From: DASPHG01 sp963849605
Lineage (GTDB): Bacteria; Actinomycetota; Thermoleophilia; Solirubrobacterales; Thermoleophilaceae
Direction of reading: 5' to 3'
DNA: 64,000 nucleotides
Assembly: GCA_963849605.1 (NCBI GenBank)
Contig: CAWKHX010000002.1
Coordinates: 744,001 to 808,000, forward strand
Shown: positions 48,715 through 56,462 of the stretch, piece after piece
Layout: the number at the start of each line of letters is the position of its first letter
Numbering within the stretch: position 1 is the stretch's first letter
The notes under the pieces: model-generated
What the model was told of the DNA's origin: nothing
Seen by the model: only the letters and a program-made list of their open reading frames with translations
The model's database searches: none
Made by a program: the position numbers and the translations under genes

Positions 48715-50619
48715 CTAGGTTAGACGACCGGCCCGCGGTTTTCCTGTGACGTAGGCGGCGGCAAGGACTAGTGCGGTTGCGCCAATAAGGAAGATCGTCG
48801 GCCCCGAGTCGTTGGCGAGCGCGCCCACGACGGTCGCGGCGAGCGTGCCCCATATCCCCGCCGCGAAGGCGCGGTCCTCCCCCAGCGGGGCCAGGAGCTC
48901 GCGGCGGCGCACGACGCCGAAAGCGAGCGCCAGCGCGAACAGCCCCACGCTGAGCGGAGTCGTGCCCCGGTTGAGGCTCTCCCAGGAGGTGTCGAACCGC
49001 CGCTCGACGATGTCCACCAGCTCGCCCGGCGAATCGGCGGCGAGGACGGAGCGCGTCAGGTGGGCGTCGCCCCCGCTGATCACGTCGATCAACGCAAGCA
49101 CCGCCACCGCCAGCACCGGTGTCAGCACCGCCGCTACGACGGCGCGCCGAGAGATGCCCCCGGGCAATGAGGCGAGCACAGCCGCGGCCGCCCCCGCGCC
49201 GAGCGTGATCACCCCGCCGACGTCCGCACCCAGCCGGCCGGCGCCGATGAACAGCGCCGCGACGGCGCAGATGACCGCGAACCCCACAGGCACGACGTTT
49301 CTAAACGGGGTCTGACCCTCTTTAGAAATACCGGCGAGGAGCGCGCCCGTCCCGAGCAGGACCGTTGCGCTGAGGATCGCCTCCAGCTCGTTGCCGATCC
49401 CGTAGAACCGCGCCCCGAAGCCCGGGTTCGGCCCGGCGAGCGACCGAACGATGAGCGGTGACCCGGCGATCAGGTCCACCGCGTGCGCACCCAAGACGAC
49501 GCCCGCCGCGAGCGCGGGCCCGCGCGGCCAGGGAAGAAGCCGGTCGGTGACTGCCGCCAGCGCGAGCGAGCCGACGGCCAGGATGGCGATCTCGGCGCCC
49601 CGCGACGGGTCGATTGCGCCGGTCAGAAGCGCCAACCCCGGCAGCCAGATCGCCACGAGCAGGCCGAGCCGCAGCCCAAGCCGCGCGCGTCCCGCCAGCG
49701 CGAGCAGCCCCAGCGCGACGAGCCAGAGGCCGAACGTGGCTCGGAGCGCTGCGCCGCGGCGGTTTTTGATGTGGGGGAGCCGCTCGGACAGCGACTTGAC
49801 GTCATCCACCGATCCGCCGGTCGCACGGATCGGGCGGCCCTGCATGTCGTCGGGGATGTCCAATCCCAGCCAGCGCAGTACGGTCGGCGCGTAGTCGGTG
49901 ATCGAGACCATCCCGTCGCGCCGCGTCGTGCTCGAGGTGAGCAGTCCTTGCCGCTTCTCGTCGCCGAAGGTGGCGCCCGTCGTGAGCAGTTCGGCTCCCT
50001 CCGCCGGAGGCGCCACCAGCACGATCACCAAGAGGTTCTTTTCGCGCGGCGGGAAGAGGGTCACGCCGGGGCCCGGCGGCACCTCGGCCACGACGAGCGC
50101 ATGCGTCCCCACCGCGCGCTCAATTCGCCTGTTGAGCGTTTTCCGCGTGCCGAGCTGGACGGTCCCCACGCCGCCGGAGGCGTCCGCGGCGATCGCCGCC
50201 GCCTGATGCGGGCGGCCGCGGACTCCGACGTAGGCGGTCGAGCCACCCGCGCCGGCGATCGTCTCGCCGAGCAGGCCGGGCACGAGATCCGCAGGCGCGT
50301 CGTCGGCGCGCTCGGCGATCAGGTCCCACTGGGAGATCTGCCCGTCGGGCCCCAGACGAAGTCTCGGCAGATCCTCGTCGTACACGCGCGTGGACACGCG
50401 CGTGCCCTGGCTCACGTCGAGATACGTCTGGCCCGCGGCATCCGCGCCCACTGCGGGACTCGCGACCGCGACATGGAAGCCCACCCCCGCCAGCGTGTCC
50501 ACACGACCGAACAGGTCGTCGTGTGGCAGGACCACGACAAGCGCGCGCTCGTCCTGCGCATTCGCCTGCGCGGCCGGGATCAGGAACGCAGCCAGCGCCA
50601 GACAGCAGGCGATGCGCAT
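48715..50619 (-). CDS. Membrane protein with degenerate alkaline-phosphatase-like domain
   Basis: A 634-residue protein from ATG 50619, signal peptide at 1-22 (QANAQD). An extracytoplasmic region (25-300) ends 'MVSITDYAPTVLRWLGLDIPDDMQGRP', the typical tail of alkaline-phosphatase-superfamily proteins, but without the obvious N-terminal metal-binding motif. A polytopic part of about ten transmembrane helices follows. Near residues 431-440 it carries KEGQTPFRN, encoded by an inserted palindromic repeat. Upstream partner of the glycosyltransferase fusion; may assist in envelope glycolipid assembly. Confidence 0.6.
   Translation of the reverse strand: MRIACCLALAAFLIPAAQANAQDERALVVVLPHDDLFGRVDTLAGVGFHVAVASPAVGADAAGQTYLDVSQGTRVSTRVYDEDLPRLRLGPDGQISQWDLIAERADDAPADLVPGLLGETIAGAGGSTAYVGVRGRPHQAAAIAADASGGVGTVQLGTRKTLNRRIERAVGTHALVVAEVPPGPGVTLFPPREKNLLVIVLVAPPAEGAELLTTGATFGDEKRQGLLTSSTTRRDGMVSITDYAPTVLRWLGLDIPDDMQGRPIRATGGSVDDVKSLSERLPHIKNRRGAALRATFGLWLVALGLLALAGRARLGLRLGLLVAIWLPGLALLTGAIDPSRGAEIAILAVGSLALAAVTDRLLPWPRGPALAAGVVLGAHAVDLIAGSPLIVRSLAGPNPGFGARFYGIGNELEAILSATVLLGTGALLAGISKEGQTPFRNVVPVGFAVICAVAALFIGAGRLGADVGGVITLGAGAAAAVLASLPGGISRRAVVAAVLTPVLAVAVLALIDVISGGDAHLTRSVLAADSPGELVDIVERRFDTSWESLNRGTTPLSVGLFALALAFGVVRRRELLAPLGEDRAFAAGIWGTLAATVVGALANDSGPTIFLIGATALVLAAAYVTGKPRAGRLT
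49298..49328. repeat. REP-like palindrome inserted in frame in a coding region
   Basis: TTTCTAAA (49298-49305) and TTTAGAAA (49321-49328) are perfect inverted arms enclosing GGGTC-T-GACCC (49308-49318). The whole 31-base element is AT-richer than its surroundings and is read in frame within the membrane-protein gene as a KEGQTPFR loop. GGGTCAGACCC/GGGTCTGACCC-type palindromes recur as dispersed repeats in many genomes; here I see only one copy. Confidence 0.6.
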
Positions 50620-50638
50620 TCGCCACACTCTATGGCCG

Positions 50639-51304
50639 GTGGCTGAGCGCAACTTCGTCAAGTTCACGTTCTTCAAGGTCCGGCCCGAATGGCGGCGCCG
50701 GACCGCGGACGAGCGCGCGCAGGACAAGCGCGAGTTCGCCGCCGCGCTGGAGGAGTTCGCGCGCGACCACTTCCTGCGGACCTACTCGCTCGTCGGCACC
50801 CGCGGCGACGCCGACCTGATGGTGCGCGCGGTGGCCTCGAGCCTCGACCCGATCCACGAGCTGCACGTGCTGATCAACCAGAGCGGCCTCATGCGCTGGG
50901 CCGACACGCCGTACTCGTACCTGGCGATGACGAAGGAGTCCGTCTATTCGGACGAGCCGACGCCGCTCGAGCCACGCCCCGGCTCCGACAGCCGCTACCT
51001 CTTCGTGTACCCGATGTGGAAGAAGCGCGAGTGGTACACGCTCGCCCCCGAGGAGCGGATGAGGATCATGAAGGGCCACATCGAGACCGGCCGCCGCTAC
51101 GCCGGAGTCGAGGTCAACACCGCGTACTCTTACGGCCTGGACGATCAGGAGTTCGTGGTGTCGTTCAACGGTGACGACCCGGCCGAGTTCCTCGATCTCG
51201 TGCACGAGCTGCGGGGTACGGAGTCGAGCTCCTACACGCTGTCGGAGACGCCCATCTTCACCTGCATCTCCTCGTCGGCCGAGAAGGCCCTCGACGCACT
51301 GTGA
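50639..51304 (+). CDS. chdC: Chlorite-dismutase-family protein, coproheme decarboxylase-like (ChdC/HemQ)
   Basis: A 221-residue protein from GTG 50639. 'GHIETGRRYAG' holds the proximal heme histidine and 'TAYSYGLDDQEFVVSFNGDD' is the ChdC block; 'RYLFVYPMWKKREWY' contains the tyrosine position used in decarboxylation. ChdC converts coproheme III to heme b in the coproporphyrin-dependent pathway used by actinobacteria. The stop overlaps the start of a flavoprotein gene (GTGA). Divergent from the phosphatase-like membrane gene with 19 bases between starts. No other heme genes are adjacent. Confidence 0.85.
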   Translation: MAERNFVKFTFFKVRPEWRRRTADERAQDKREFAAALEEFARDHFLRTYSLVGTRGDADLMVRAVASSLDPIHELHVLINQSGLMRWADTPYSYLAMTKESVYSDEPTPLEPRPGSDSRYLFVYPMWKKREWYTLAPEERMRIMKGHIETGRRYAGVEVNTAYSYGLDDQEFVVSFNGDDPAEFLDLVHELRGTESSSYTLSETPIFTCISSSAEKALDAL

Positions 51305-52338
51305 ACGACGAAATCAGGGACATCACGATCATCGGCGCCGGCCCCGTGGGCATGGTCACGGCGTTCTGGGCCGGCATGCGCGAGGCCAGCTCGCGGATCG
51401 TCGAATCGCTGCCCGAGCTCGGCGGCCAGCTGACGACCCTCTACCCGGAGAAGTGGATCTTCGACGTGCCCGGCTTCCCGCGGATCATCGCCAAGGACTT
51501 CGTCGAAGAGATCCGCAAGCAGTCGCTCGAGCAGTTCGACGTCCCCGTGTCGCTCGAGACCACCGCCGACCGCGTGGAGTACGAGGACATCGACGGCGAG
51601 CGCATCCTCCGCCTCGTCACCGACAAGGGCGACTTCCTCAGCCGCACGCTGATCATCGCCGGCGGCCACGGCGCGTTCGAGCCCAAGAAGCTGCCGGGCT
51701 ACGACATGACGCCCTGGGAGGGCAAGGGCGCCTACTACCTCGTCGGCGAGAAGTCCGAGTTCGCCGGCAAGGACGTCGTGATCATCGGCGGCGGTGACTC
51801 CGCATGCGACTGGGCGATCAACCTGCTCGACACCGCAGGCTCGGTCACGCTGGTCCACCGCCGCGAGGCCTTCCGCGCGCACGAGGTGACCGTCAAGGAG
51901 ATCATGGACGCCGCGGCGGCCGGGAAGGTCGACGTGAAGACGCCGTACCAGGTGAAGGACGTGTCCGGCAACGGGCGGGTGGAGCGCGTCACGATCTTCC
52001 ACTCCGAGAACGAGGACGAGATCCACGAACTCGACTGCGACGCCGTCCTTCTGCAGCTGGGCTTCAAGACCGCGCTCGGGCCGCTCAAGGAGTGGCCGCT
52101 CGAGGTGGAGAAGGGCTCGATCAAGGTCGACTCGCTGATGAAGACCTCGATGGAGGCCGTCTGGGCGGCCGGTGACATCACGATCTTCGACGGCAAGCTG
52201 AAGCTGATCGCCACCGGCTTCGCGGAGTCGGCCATCGCCGTCGCGCAGGCGGTGCACCACATCCGGCCGGAGACGAAGATCCAGCCGAAGTACTCGACCA
52301 ACACCGGCGTGCCCGGCGCGGTCGAGGGCCAGCCGTAG
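51301..52338 (+). CDS. Thioredoxin-reductase-like ferredoxin-NADP+ reductase
   Basis: A 345-residue flavoprotein from GTG 51301. FAD-binding GAGPVG near residue 12 and NAD(P)-binding GGGDSA near 163; 'TLVHRREAFRAHEV' fits NADPH binding. The redox-active CxxC of thioredoxin reductase is absent, which is characteristic of TrxR-like FNRs. The C-terminal 'WAAGDI' is the second FAD block. Being coupled to chdC, it may deliver electrons for iron/heme-related reduction. Stop at 52338 is 3 bases from the convergent FAH-family gene's stop. Confidence 0.87.
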   Translation: MNDEIRDITIIGAGPVGMVTAFWAGMREASSRIVESLPELGGQLTTLYPEKWIFDVPGFPRIIAKDFVEEIRKQSLEQFDVPVSLETTADRVEYEDIDGERILRLVTDKGDFLSRTLIIAGGHGAFEPKKLPGYDMTPWEGKGAYYLVGEKSEFAGKDVVIIGGGDSACDWAINLLDTAGSVTLVHRREAFRAHEVTVKEIMDAAAAGKVDVKTPYQVKDVSGNGRVERVTIFHSENEDEIHELDCDAVLLQLGFKTALGPLKEWPLEVEKGSIKVDSLMKTSMEAVWAAGDITIFDGKLKLIATGFAESAIAVAQAVHHIRPETKIQPKYSTNTGVPGAVEGQP

Positions 52339-52341
52339 CGC

Positions 52342-53184
52342 CTACGCGATCGTCGTACGCAGTTCGCCGAGAGTCGGCGACGAGATCACGATCTCGTCAC
52401 CCGGCTTGAGCCAGACGCGCGGCTCGCGCGTGCTGCCCACCCCGGAGGGGGTGCCGGTCGAGATCACGTCGCCCGGCTCGAGCGTCATCAGCTGCGACAG
52501 GTGCGCGACCAGCTCGGGCACCGGGTGGATCAGGTCGCTCGTCGAGGCCTCCTGCATCACCTCGCCGTTCAACTCGAGCTTGAACTCGATCGCGTCGTGG
52601 GCGCCGGCTTCGTCGGGCGTCACGAGCGCGGGCCCGCAGGGCGCCGCGCCGTCGAACACCTTTCCCGGCATCCATTGCGGCGTCGCGAACTGCCAGTCGC
52701 GCGCCGAGAGGTCGTTGAAGAGCATGTAGCCGGCGACGTGGTCGAGCGCCTCCTCGGGCGTCACCTGAGCGCAGCGCGCGCCGATCACCACCGCGATCTC
52801 GGCCTCGTAGTCGACCTTCTCGGTGCCCTGTGGCAGCCGCACGGTCGCGCCGGGCGCCGCGAGCGCGTTCACGAACTTGCCGAAGAACGTCGGCTGCTCG
52901 GGCGCGTCGATGCCCGCCTCGGCCGCGTGCGAGCGGTAGTTCAGCCCGATGCAGACGATCTTGTCGGGGTCGCCGATCGGCGGCAGGAGCGCCACCGACT
53001 CGACGGGGATGCCGTCGCCCGAGCCGGGCTGAAGCTCGTCGAGCAGGCCCCCGCGCAGCAGGCCGGAGAGCGTGCGGTCCTCCTCGCGGACCGACTCGCC
53101 CTGGCCCCACACGTCGAAGATGGCGTCTCCGCGGAGCTCGCCCGCCCGCGCTCCCTGTCCTGCGTCGTAAGTGACCAGTCGCAT
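52342..53184 (-). CDS. Fumarylacetoacetate hydrolase (FAH) family protein
   Basis: A 280-residue protein. 'DKIVCIGLNYRSHAAEAG', the metal-binding Glu/Asp region 'DYEAEIAVVIG', 'MLFNDLSARDWQ' and 'VISTGTPSGVG' are the hallmarks of the FAH superfamily, which hydrolyses or decarboxylates 2-oxo acids in aromatic and other catabolic pathways. Substrate cannot be read from sequence. Start ATG 53184 lies 35 bases from the divergent AlkA gene. Confidence 0.9.
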   Translation of the reverse strand: MRLVTYDAGQGARAGELRGDAIFDVWGQGESVREEDRTLSGLLRGGLLDELQPGSGDGIPVESVALLPPIGDPDKIVCIGLNYRSHAAEAGIDAPEQPTFFGKFVNALAAPGATVRLPQGTEKVDYEAEIAVVIGARCAQVTPEEALDHVAGYMLFNDLSARDWQFATPQWMPGKVFDGAAPCGPALVTPDEAGAHDAIEFKLELNGEVMQEASTSDLIHPVPELVAHLSQLMTLEPGDVISTGTPSGVGSTREPRVWLKPGDEIVISSPTLGELRTTIA

Positions 53185-53219
53185 GCCGCGGGAGCCTATT
53201 CCGCGCGTAGGCTCCGGCG

Positions 53220-53837
53220 ATGCCCGATCCGCTCCAGGAGCTGCGCCGCTCCGATCCCGTCATCGGCCGGCTCGTCGACGAGCACGGTCCGCTGGACGAG
53301 GAGCAGCGCCGCCGCGGCCGGCCGCTCGAGCCGTACGGCGCGCTCGTCCGCTCGATCGTGGGCCAGCAGCTCTCCACGAAGGCTGCGCGCACGATCTACG
53401 AGCGACTGACGGATCTGTTCGACGGCCGGACACCGAGCCCGGCGGAGCTGCTCGCGGCCGATCCCGAAGAGATCCGCTCGGCCGGGCTGTCGCGCCCGAA
53501 GGTGGGCTACCTCCGCTCGCTCGCCGAGCACGTCGAGTCCGGCGAGCTCGAGCTGGACCGCCTGTCGGAGCTCCCCGACGAGGAGGTCATCGAGCAGCTG
53601 ACCGCGGTGAAGGGCCTCGGCCAGTGGACGGCCGACATGTTCCTGATCTTCCACCTCGGCCGCCCCGACGTCCTGCCGGTCGGCGACCTGGGCATCAGGC
53701 GCGCTGTCGAGCGCGCGTACGACCTGCCCGAGCTGCCCGATGCCGCGCGGCTCACCGAGATCGGCGAGCCGTGGCGGCCGCACCGCTCACTGGCGTCGCT
53801 CTACCTCTGGCGTTCGCTCGACAACGAGCCGGGCTAA
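53220..53837 (+). CDS. DNA-3-methyladenine glycosylase II (AlkA-like)
   Basis: A 205-residue HhH-GPD protein. 'ALVRSIVGQQLSTKAARTI' is the AlkA/MagIII core, 'LTAVKGLGQWTADMFLIF' the helix-hairpin-helix, and 'PVGDLGIRR' contains the catalytic Asp. It removes N3-methyladenine and related alkyl lesions. Lacks the N-terminal sheet domain of E. coli AlkA. Ends overlapping the convergent LVIVD gene by 4 bases. Confidence 0.92.
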   Translation: MPDPLQELRRSDPVIGRLVDEHGPLDEEQRRRGRPLEPYGALVRSIVGQQLSTKAARTIYERLTDLFDGRTPSPAELLAADPEEIRSAGLSRPKVGYLRSLAEHVESGELELDRLSELPDEEVIEQLTAVKGLGQWTADMFLIFHLGRPDVLPVGDLGIRRAVERAYDLPELPDAARLTEIGEPWRPHRSLASLYLWRSLDNEPG

Positions 53838-55396
53838 CGAACTCGGCAGACGTAGCCGAAGAGCGGGTGCGCCTCGGGGCTGGCGACCGCGCGGCGTGCG
53901 TCTGACTGCTCGCCCAACCGGAACCAGTTCGGCACGGCCTGGGCCTTCACTTCCTTGCCCCCCTGCGCGTCCGACGTCACGCGCAGGACGTCGATGCCGC
54001 GCTGGTGGTCCATGACGTAGATGATCGACGGGTCGGTCCGCGACCAGTACGACGCCCAGACAACGGAGTCGGGCGCCATGAAGTACCCGACCTCCTTGAT
54101 GTTCTTGGGGTCGCGCACGTCGAGCAGGCGCGTTCCCTGCTCGTACCACGCGGTCGCCACCAGGCCGTCCTGCTCGTCGAAGTAGTGCGACGAGCAGAAG
54201 CCGTTCGTCGGGATCAGGTCCATCCCCTCGACGTCGTCGCCCTCGATCGCCTCGTTGAACTCGGTCGTGTACGAGTCGAGCGGCTTCACGGTGGACTCGT
54301 TCTCGCCGGTCGTCTTCAGCTGCTTCACCTGCCACGTCTGGAACGAGCCCTGGGTCTCGCAGCCGCCCTTCGTCGTGGCCTGCGTGGCGCGGCTCCAAAT
54401 GTCCTCCTCGGTGATGAGGACGGTCTCGCCGGGCCTTACTCCGGGCTTGTTCAGCGCTCCGTCCTTGCGCGAGCGGAACTTGCGCGCGTCGGGCCGCCAC
54501 GAGTTGTGGTGGATGAAGTCGTTCACGGTGTCGCCGTCGTCCGTGCAGTCGGCACGGCAGATCAACTCGTCGTCGTTGAGCGCGTCGGGACCGGTCCGGC
54601 CTACCACGGTCGGTGTGAGCAGGTTGTCCGCGCCGTAGTGACGTGGACGGGTGTCGAAGCCGATCGTGCCGTCGCCGCCGACGACCCAGGCGTATCCCGC
54701 CTCGTCCACCTGCACGTCGTGAGTCGACCAGCCGAACTCCTTGAACGGCTTCTTGCTCTCCGGCGTCGAGATCGCGGGGTCGAACAGGTCGCCCGCCTCG
54801 ACCTTCGAGGAAGCGCCCTGGATTTGGACGTCGGGGACGCCCTCCGGCGTCTCGAACTGGGCGGCCTGGTCGAGGTCGAGCACGGCGATCGAGCCGCCGC
54901 CCGCGACCCAGGCGTACTTGCAGTCCTGGATGCAGGTGGCCGTGTGCCCCTCGTCGAGGAGCTGCATGTTGATGACCTGCTCGATGAACGGCGCCTCGGG
55001 GTTCGAGATGTCGACGACGACCAGGTTCGAGCCGCCGAGCGTGCCGTCGCCCGAGATCAGCAGGCGGTTGCCGCCGATCGAGACGTCCTCGTTCTCATAG
55101 TGCGGGACCGGAAGGTGCGTGACGAGCTGCGGGTTGGCGGCGTCCGAGGTGTCGTAGACCCAGAGGCCGCCGTAGTTGATCTGCGTCGTCAGGCCGGGGT
55201 CCGTCTTCGGCGCGCCGAGCGTGCCGGTGACGAACATGTAGTTGCCCCTGAAGTTGGCACCCACAGAGCCGTTGACGGGGATGTTCCCCACGTGCTCGAC
55301 GCCCTCCATCTGGGCGCCGACGGGCAGCTGGGCGTTCGCGGACGCCGGCAGGGCCAGCGCGATCAACAGCGTGAGAAGAAGAGCAGGGTTGCGCAC
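53834..55396 (-). CDS. Secreted LVIVD-repeat (beta-propeller) protein
   Basis: A 520-residue protein with signal peptide (cleaved near ASANA-QL). Repeats such as 'NLVVVDISNPEAPFIEQV', 'LWVYDTSDAANPQLVTHL' and 'TRLLDVRDPKNIKEVGYF' are LVIVD repeats forming a beta-propeller. Several cysteines (ATCIQDCKY, CRADC) suggest disulfides. Role unknown; such proteins are surface-exposed and may bind ligands. Confidence 0.78.
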   Translation of the reverse strand: MRNPALLLTLLIALALPASANAQLPVGAQMEGVEHVGNIPVNGSVGANFRGNYMFVTGTLGAPKTDPGLTTQINYGGLWVYDTSDAANPQLVTHLPVPHYENEDVSIGGNRLLISGDGTLGGSNLVVVDISNPEAPFIEQVINMQLLDEGHTATCIQDCKYAWVAGGGSIAVLDLDQAAQFETPEGVPDVQIQGASSKVEAGDLFDPAISTPESKKPFKEFGWSTHDVQVDEAGYAWVVGGDGTIGFDTRPRHYGADNLLTPTVVGRTGPDALNDDELICRADCTDDGDTVNDFIHHNSWRPDARKFRSRKDGALNKPGVRPGETVLITEEDIWSRATQATTKGGCETQGSFQTWQVKQLKTTGENESTVKPLDSYTTEFNEAIEGDDVEGMDLIPTNGFCSSHYFDEQDGLVATAWYEQGTRLLDVRDPKNIKEVGYFMAPDSVVWASYWSRTDPSIIYVMDHQRGIDVLRVTSDAQGGKEVKAQAVPNWFRLGEQSDARRAVASPEAHPLFGYVCRVR

Positions 55397-55435
55397 GCAA
55401 ACGGAAACGCGCGCATTACCCCAAAACTTGCGCGA

Positions 55436-55801
55436 CTACTGTGTCGAGGCGCAGGCCGCGGCGTCCTCGTCGTCCTTCACGCGGAAGGAGGAGCCACAGC
55501 CGCAGGAGGCGACGACGTTCGGGTTCTGAACCTCGAAGCCGGAGCCCATGAGGCTCTCGGTGTAGTCGACCGTCGAGCCGTCCACGTAGCGCAGGCTCGC
55601 CGGGTCGACCAGCACCTTGATCCCCTGGTGATCGAACACCTGGTCATCGTCGCGCTGCTCGTCGAGCGCGAGCGAGTACTGGAACCCCGAGCAGCCACCG
55701 CCGCGCACGCCGACGCGCAGTCCTGCACCGGACGTGGTCGCGTTCTCGGAATCGAGGAAGGCCTTCACCTTCTCGGTCGCGATGTCGGTCAGAGTCACCA
55801 T
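55436..55801 (-). CDS. erpA: Iron-sulfur cluster carrier of the IscA/ErpA (HesB) family
   Basis: A 121-residue A-type carrier from ATG 55801. Cluster ligands: Cys in 'GGGCSGFQY' and the C-terminal CGCGSSF pair. It passes [Fe-S] clusters to apo-proteins. TACAAT on the minus strand (55817-55812) lies 10 bases from the start codon, so the mRNA may be nearly leaderless. Divergent from bolA, whose start is 38 bases away. Confidence 0.9.
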   Translation of the reverse strand: MVTLTDIATEKVKAFLDSENATTSGAGLRVGVRGGGCSGFQYSLALDEQRDDDQVFDHQGIKVLVDPASLRYVDGSTVDYTESLMGSGFEVQNPNVVASCGCGSSFRVKDDEDAAACASTQ

Positions 55802-55839
55802 TACTTCAAAGATTGTAGTAGCTACCATCGACTGCCTGA

Positions 55840-56076
55840 ATGCCGACTGCCGATGAGCTCAAGACCCGCATTGAAGAGGCTATTCCGGGGGCGGAGGCCA
55901 GCGTCGAGGACCTGACCGGGGGCGGCGACCACTTCCGCGCCGAGGTGGTCTCGGACCGCTTCGACGGGCTCTCCCGGATCGACCAGCACAAGCTCATCTA
56001 CGACGTGTTCGGCGAAGAGGTGGGCGGCCCGATCCACGCCCTCTCTCTCAAGACTTCGATTCCAGGAGGAACCTGA
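55840..56076 (+). CDS. bolA: BolA-family protein
   Basis: A 78-residue protein of the BolA fold: 'GDHFRAEVVSDRFDGLSRIDQHKLIYDVF' and the invariant histidine in 'PIHALSLKT'. BolA proteins bind monothiol glutaredoxins through a shared [2Fe-2S] cluster and act in iron or Fe-S metabolism. Its stop overlaps the start of a CGFS glutaredoxin (TGATG), which strengthens the assignment. Confidence 0.92.
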   Translation: MPTADELKTRIEEAIPGAEASVEDLTGGGDHFRAEVVSDRFDGLSRIDQHKLIYDVFGEEVGGPIHALSLKTSIPGGT

Positions 56077-56462
56077 TGACCAACGCCGAGATCCGCTCTT
56101 TCCTGGAGGAGGCGATCCGGGACAACTCGGTGATGCTCTTCATGAAGGGCACCCCCGACCAGCCGGCCTGCGGCTTCTCGATGCGGACGTCCGCCGCGCT
56201 CAACTCGCTCGAGGTCAAGTACGCCGCGCTCGACATCCTCCCCGACCCGCGGATCCGCCAGGAGCTCTCGGCGATCTCGGAGTGGCCGACGATCCCGCAG
56301 CTCTTCGTCGACGGCAAGCTGGTGGGCGGCTGCGACATCGTCATGGAGATGTACGAGTCCGGCGAGCTGGCCTCGCTGCTCGGCGTCGAGCAGCCCGCCG
56401 ACGAGCCCGACGAGCAGCCGGCTTCGAGCCCGCCGCTCGGCATCGAGAACCGCCTGGGCTAG
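56076..56462 (+). CDS. grxD: Monothiol (CGFS) glutaredoxin
   Basis: A 128-residue protein: 'VMLFMKGTPDQPACGFSMRT' with active-site Cys32 in CGFS and 'WPTIPQLFVDGKLVGGCDIV' for glutathione/cluster binding. CGFS glutaredoxins carry a [2Fe-2S] cluster with BolA. A 20-residue acidic/proline C-terminal extension follows the core. Most actinobacteria use mycothiol rather than glutathione, making the presence of this family notable. Confidence 0.93.
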   Translation: MTNAEIRSFLEEAIRDNSVMLFMKGTPDQPACGFSMRTSAALNSLEVKYAALDILPDPRIRQELSAISEWPTIPQLFVDGKLVGGCDIVMEMYESGELASLLGVEQPADEPDEQPASSPPLGIENRLG

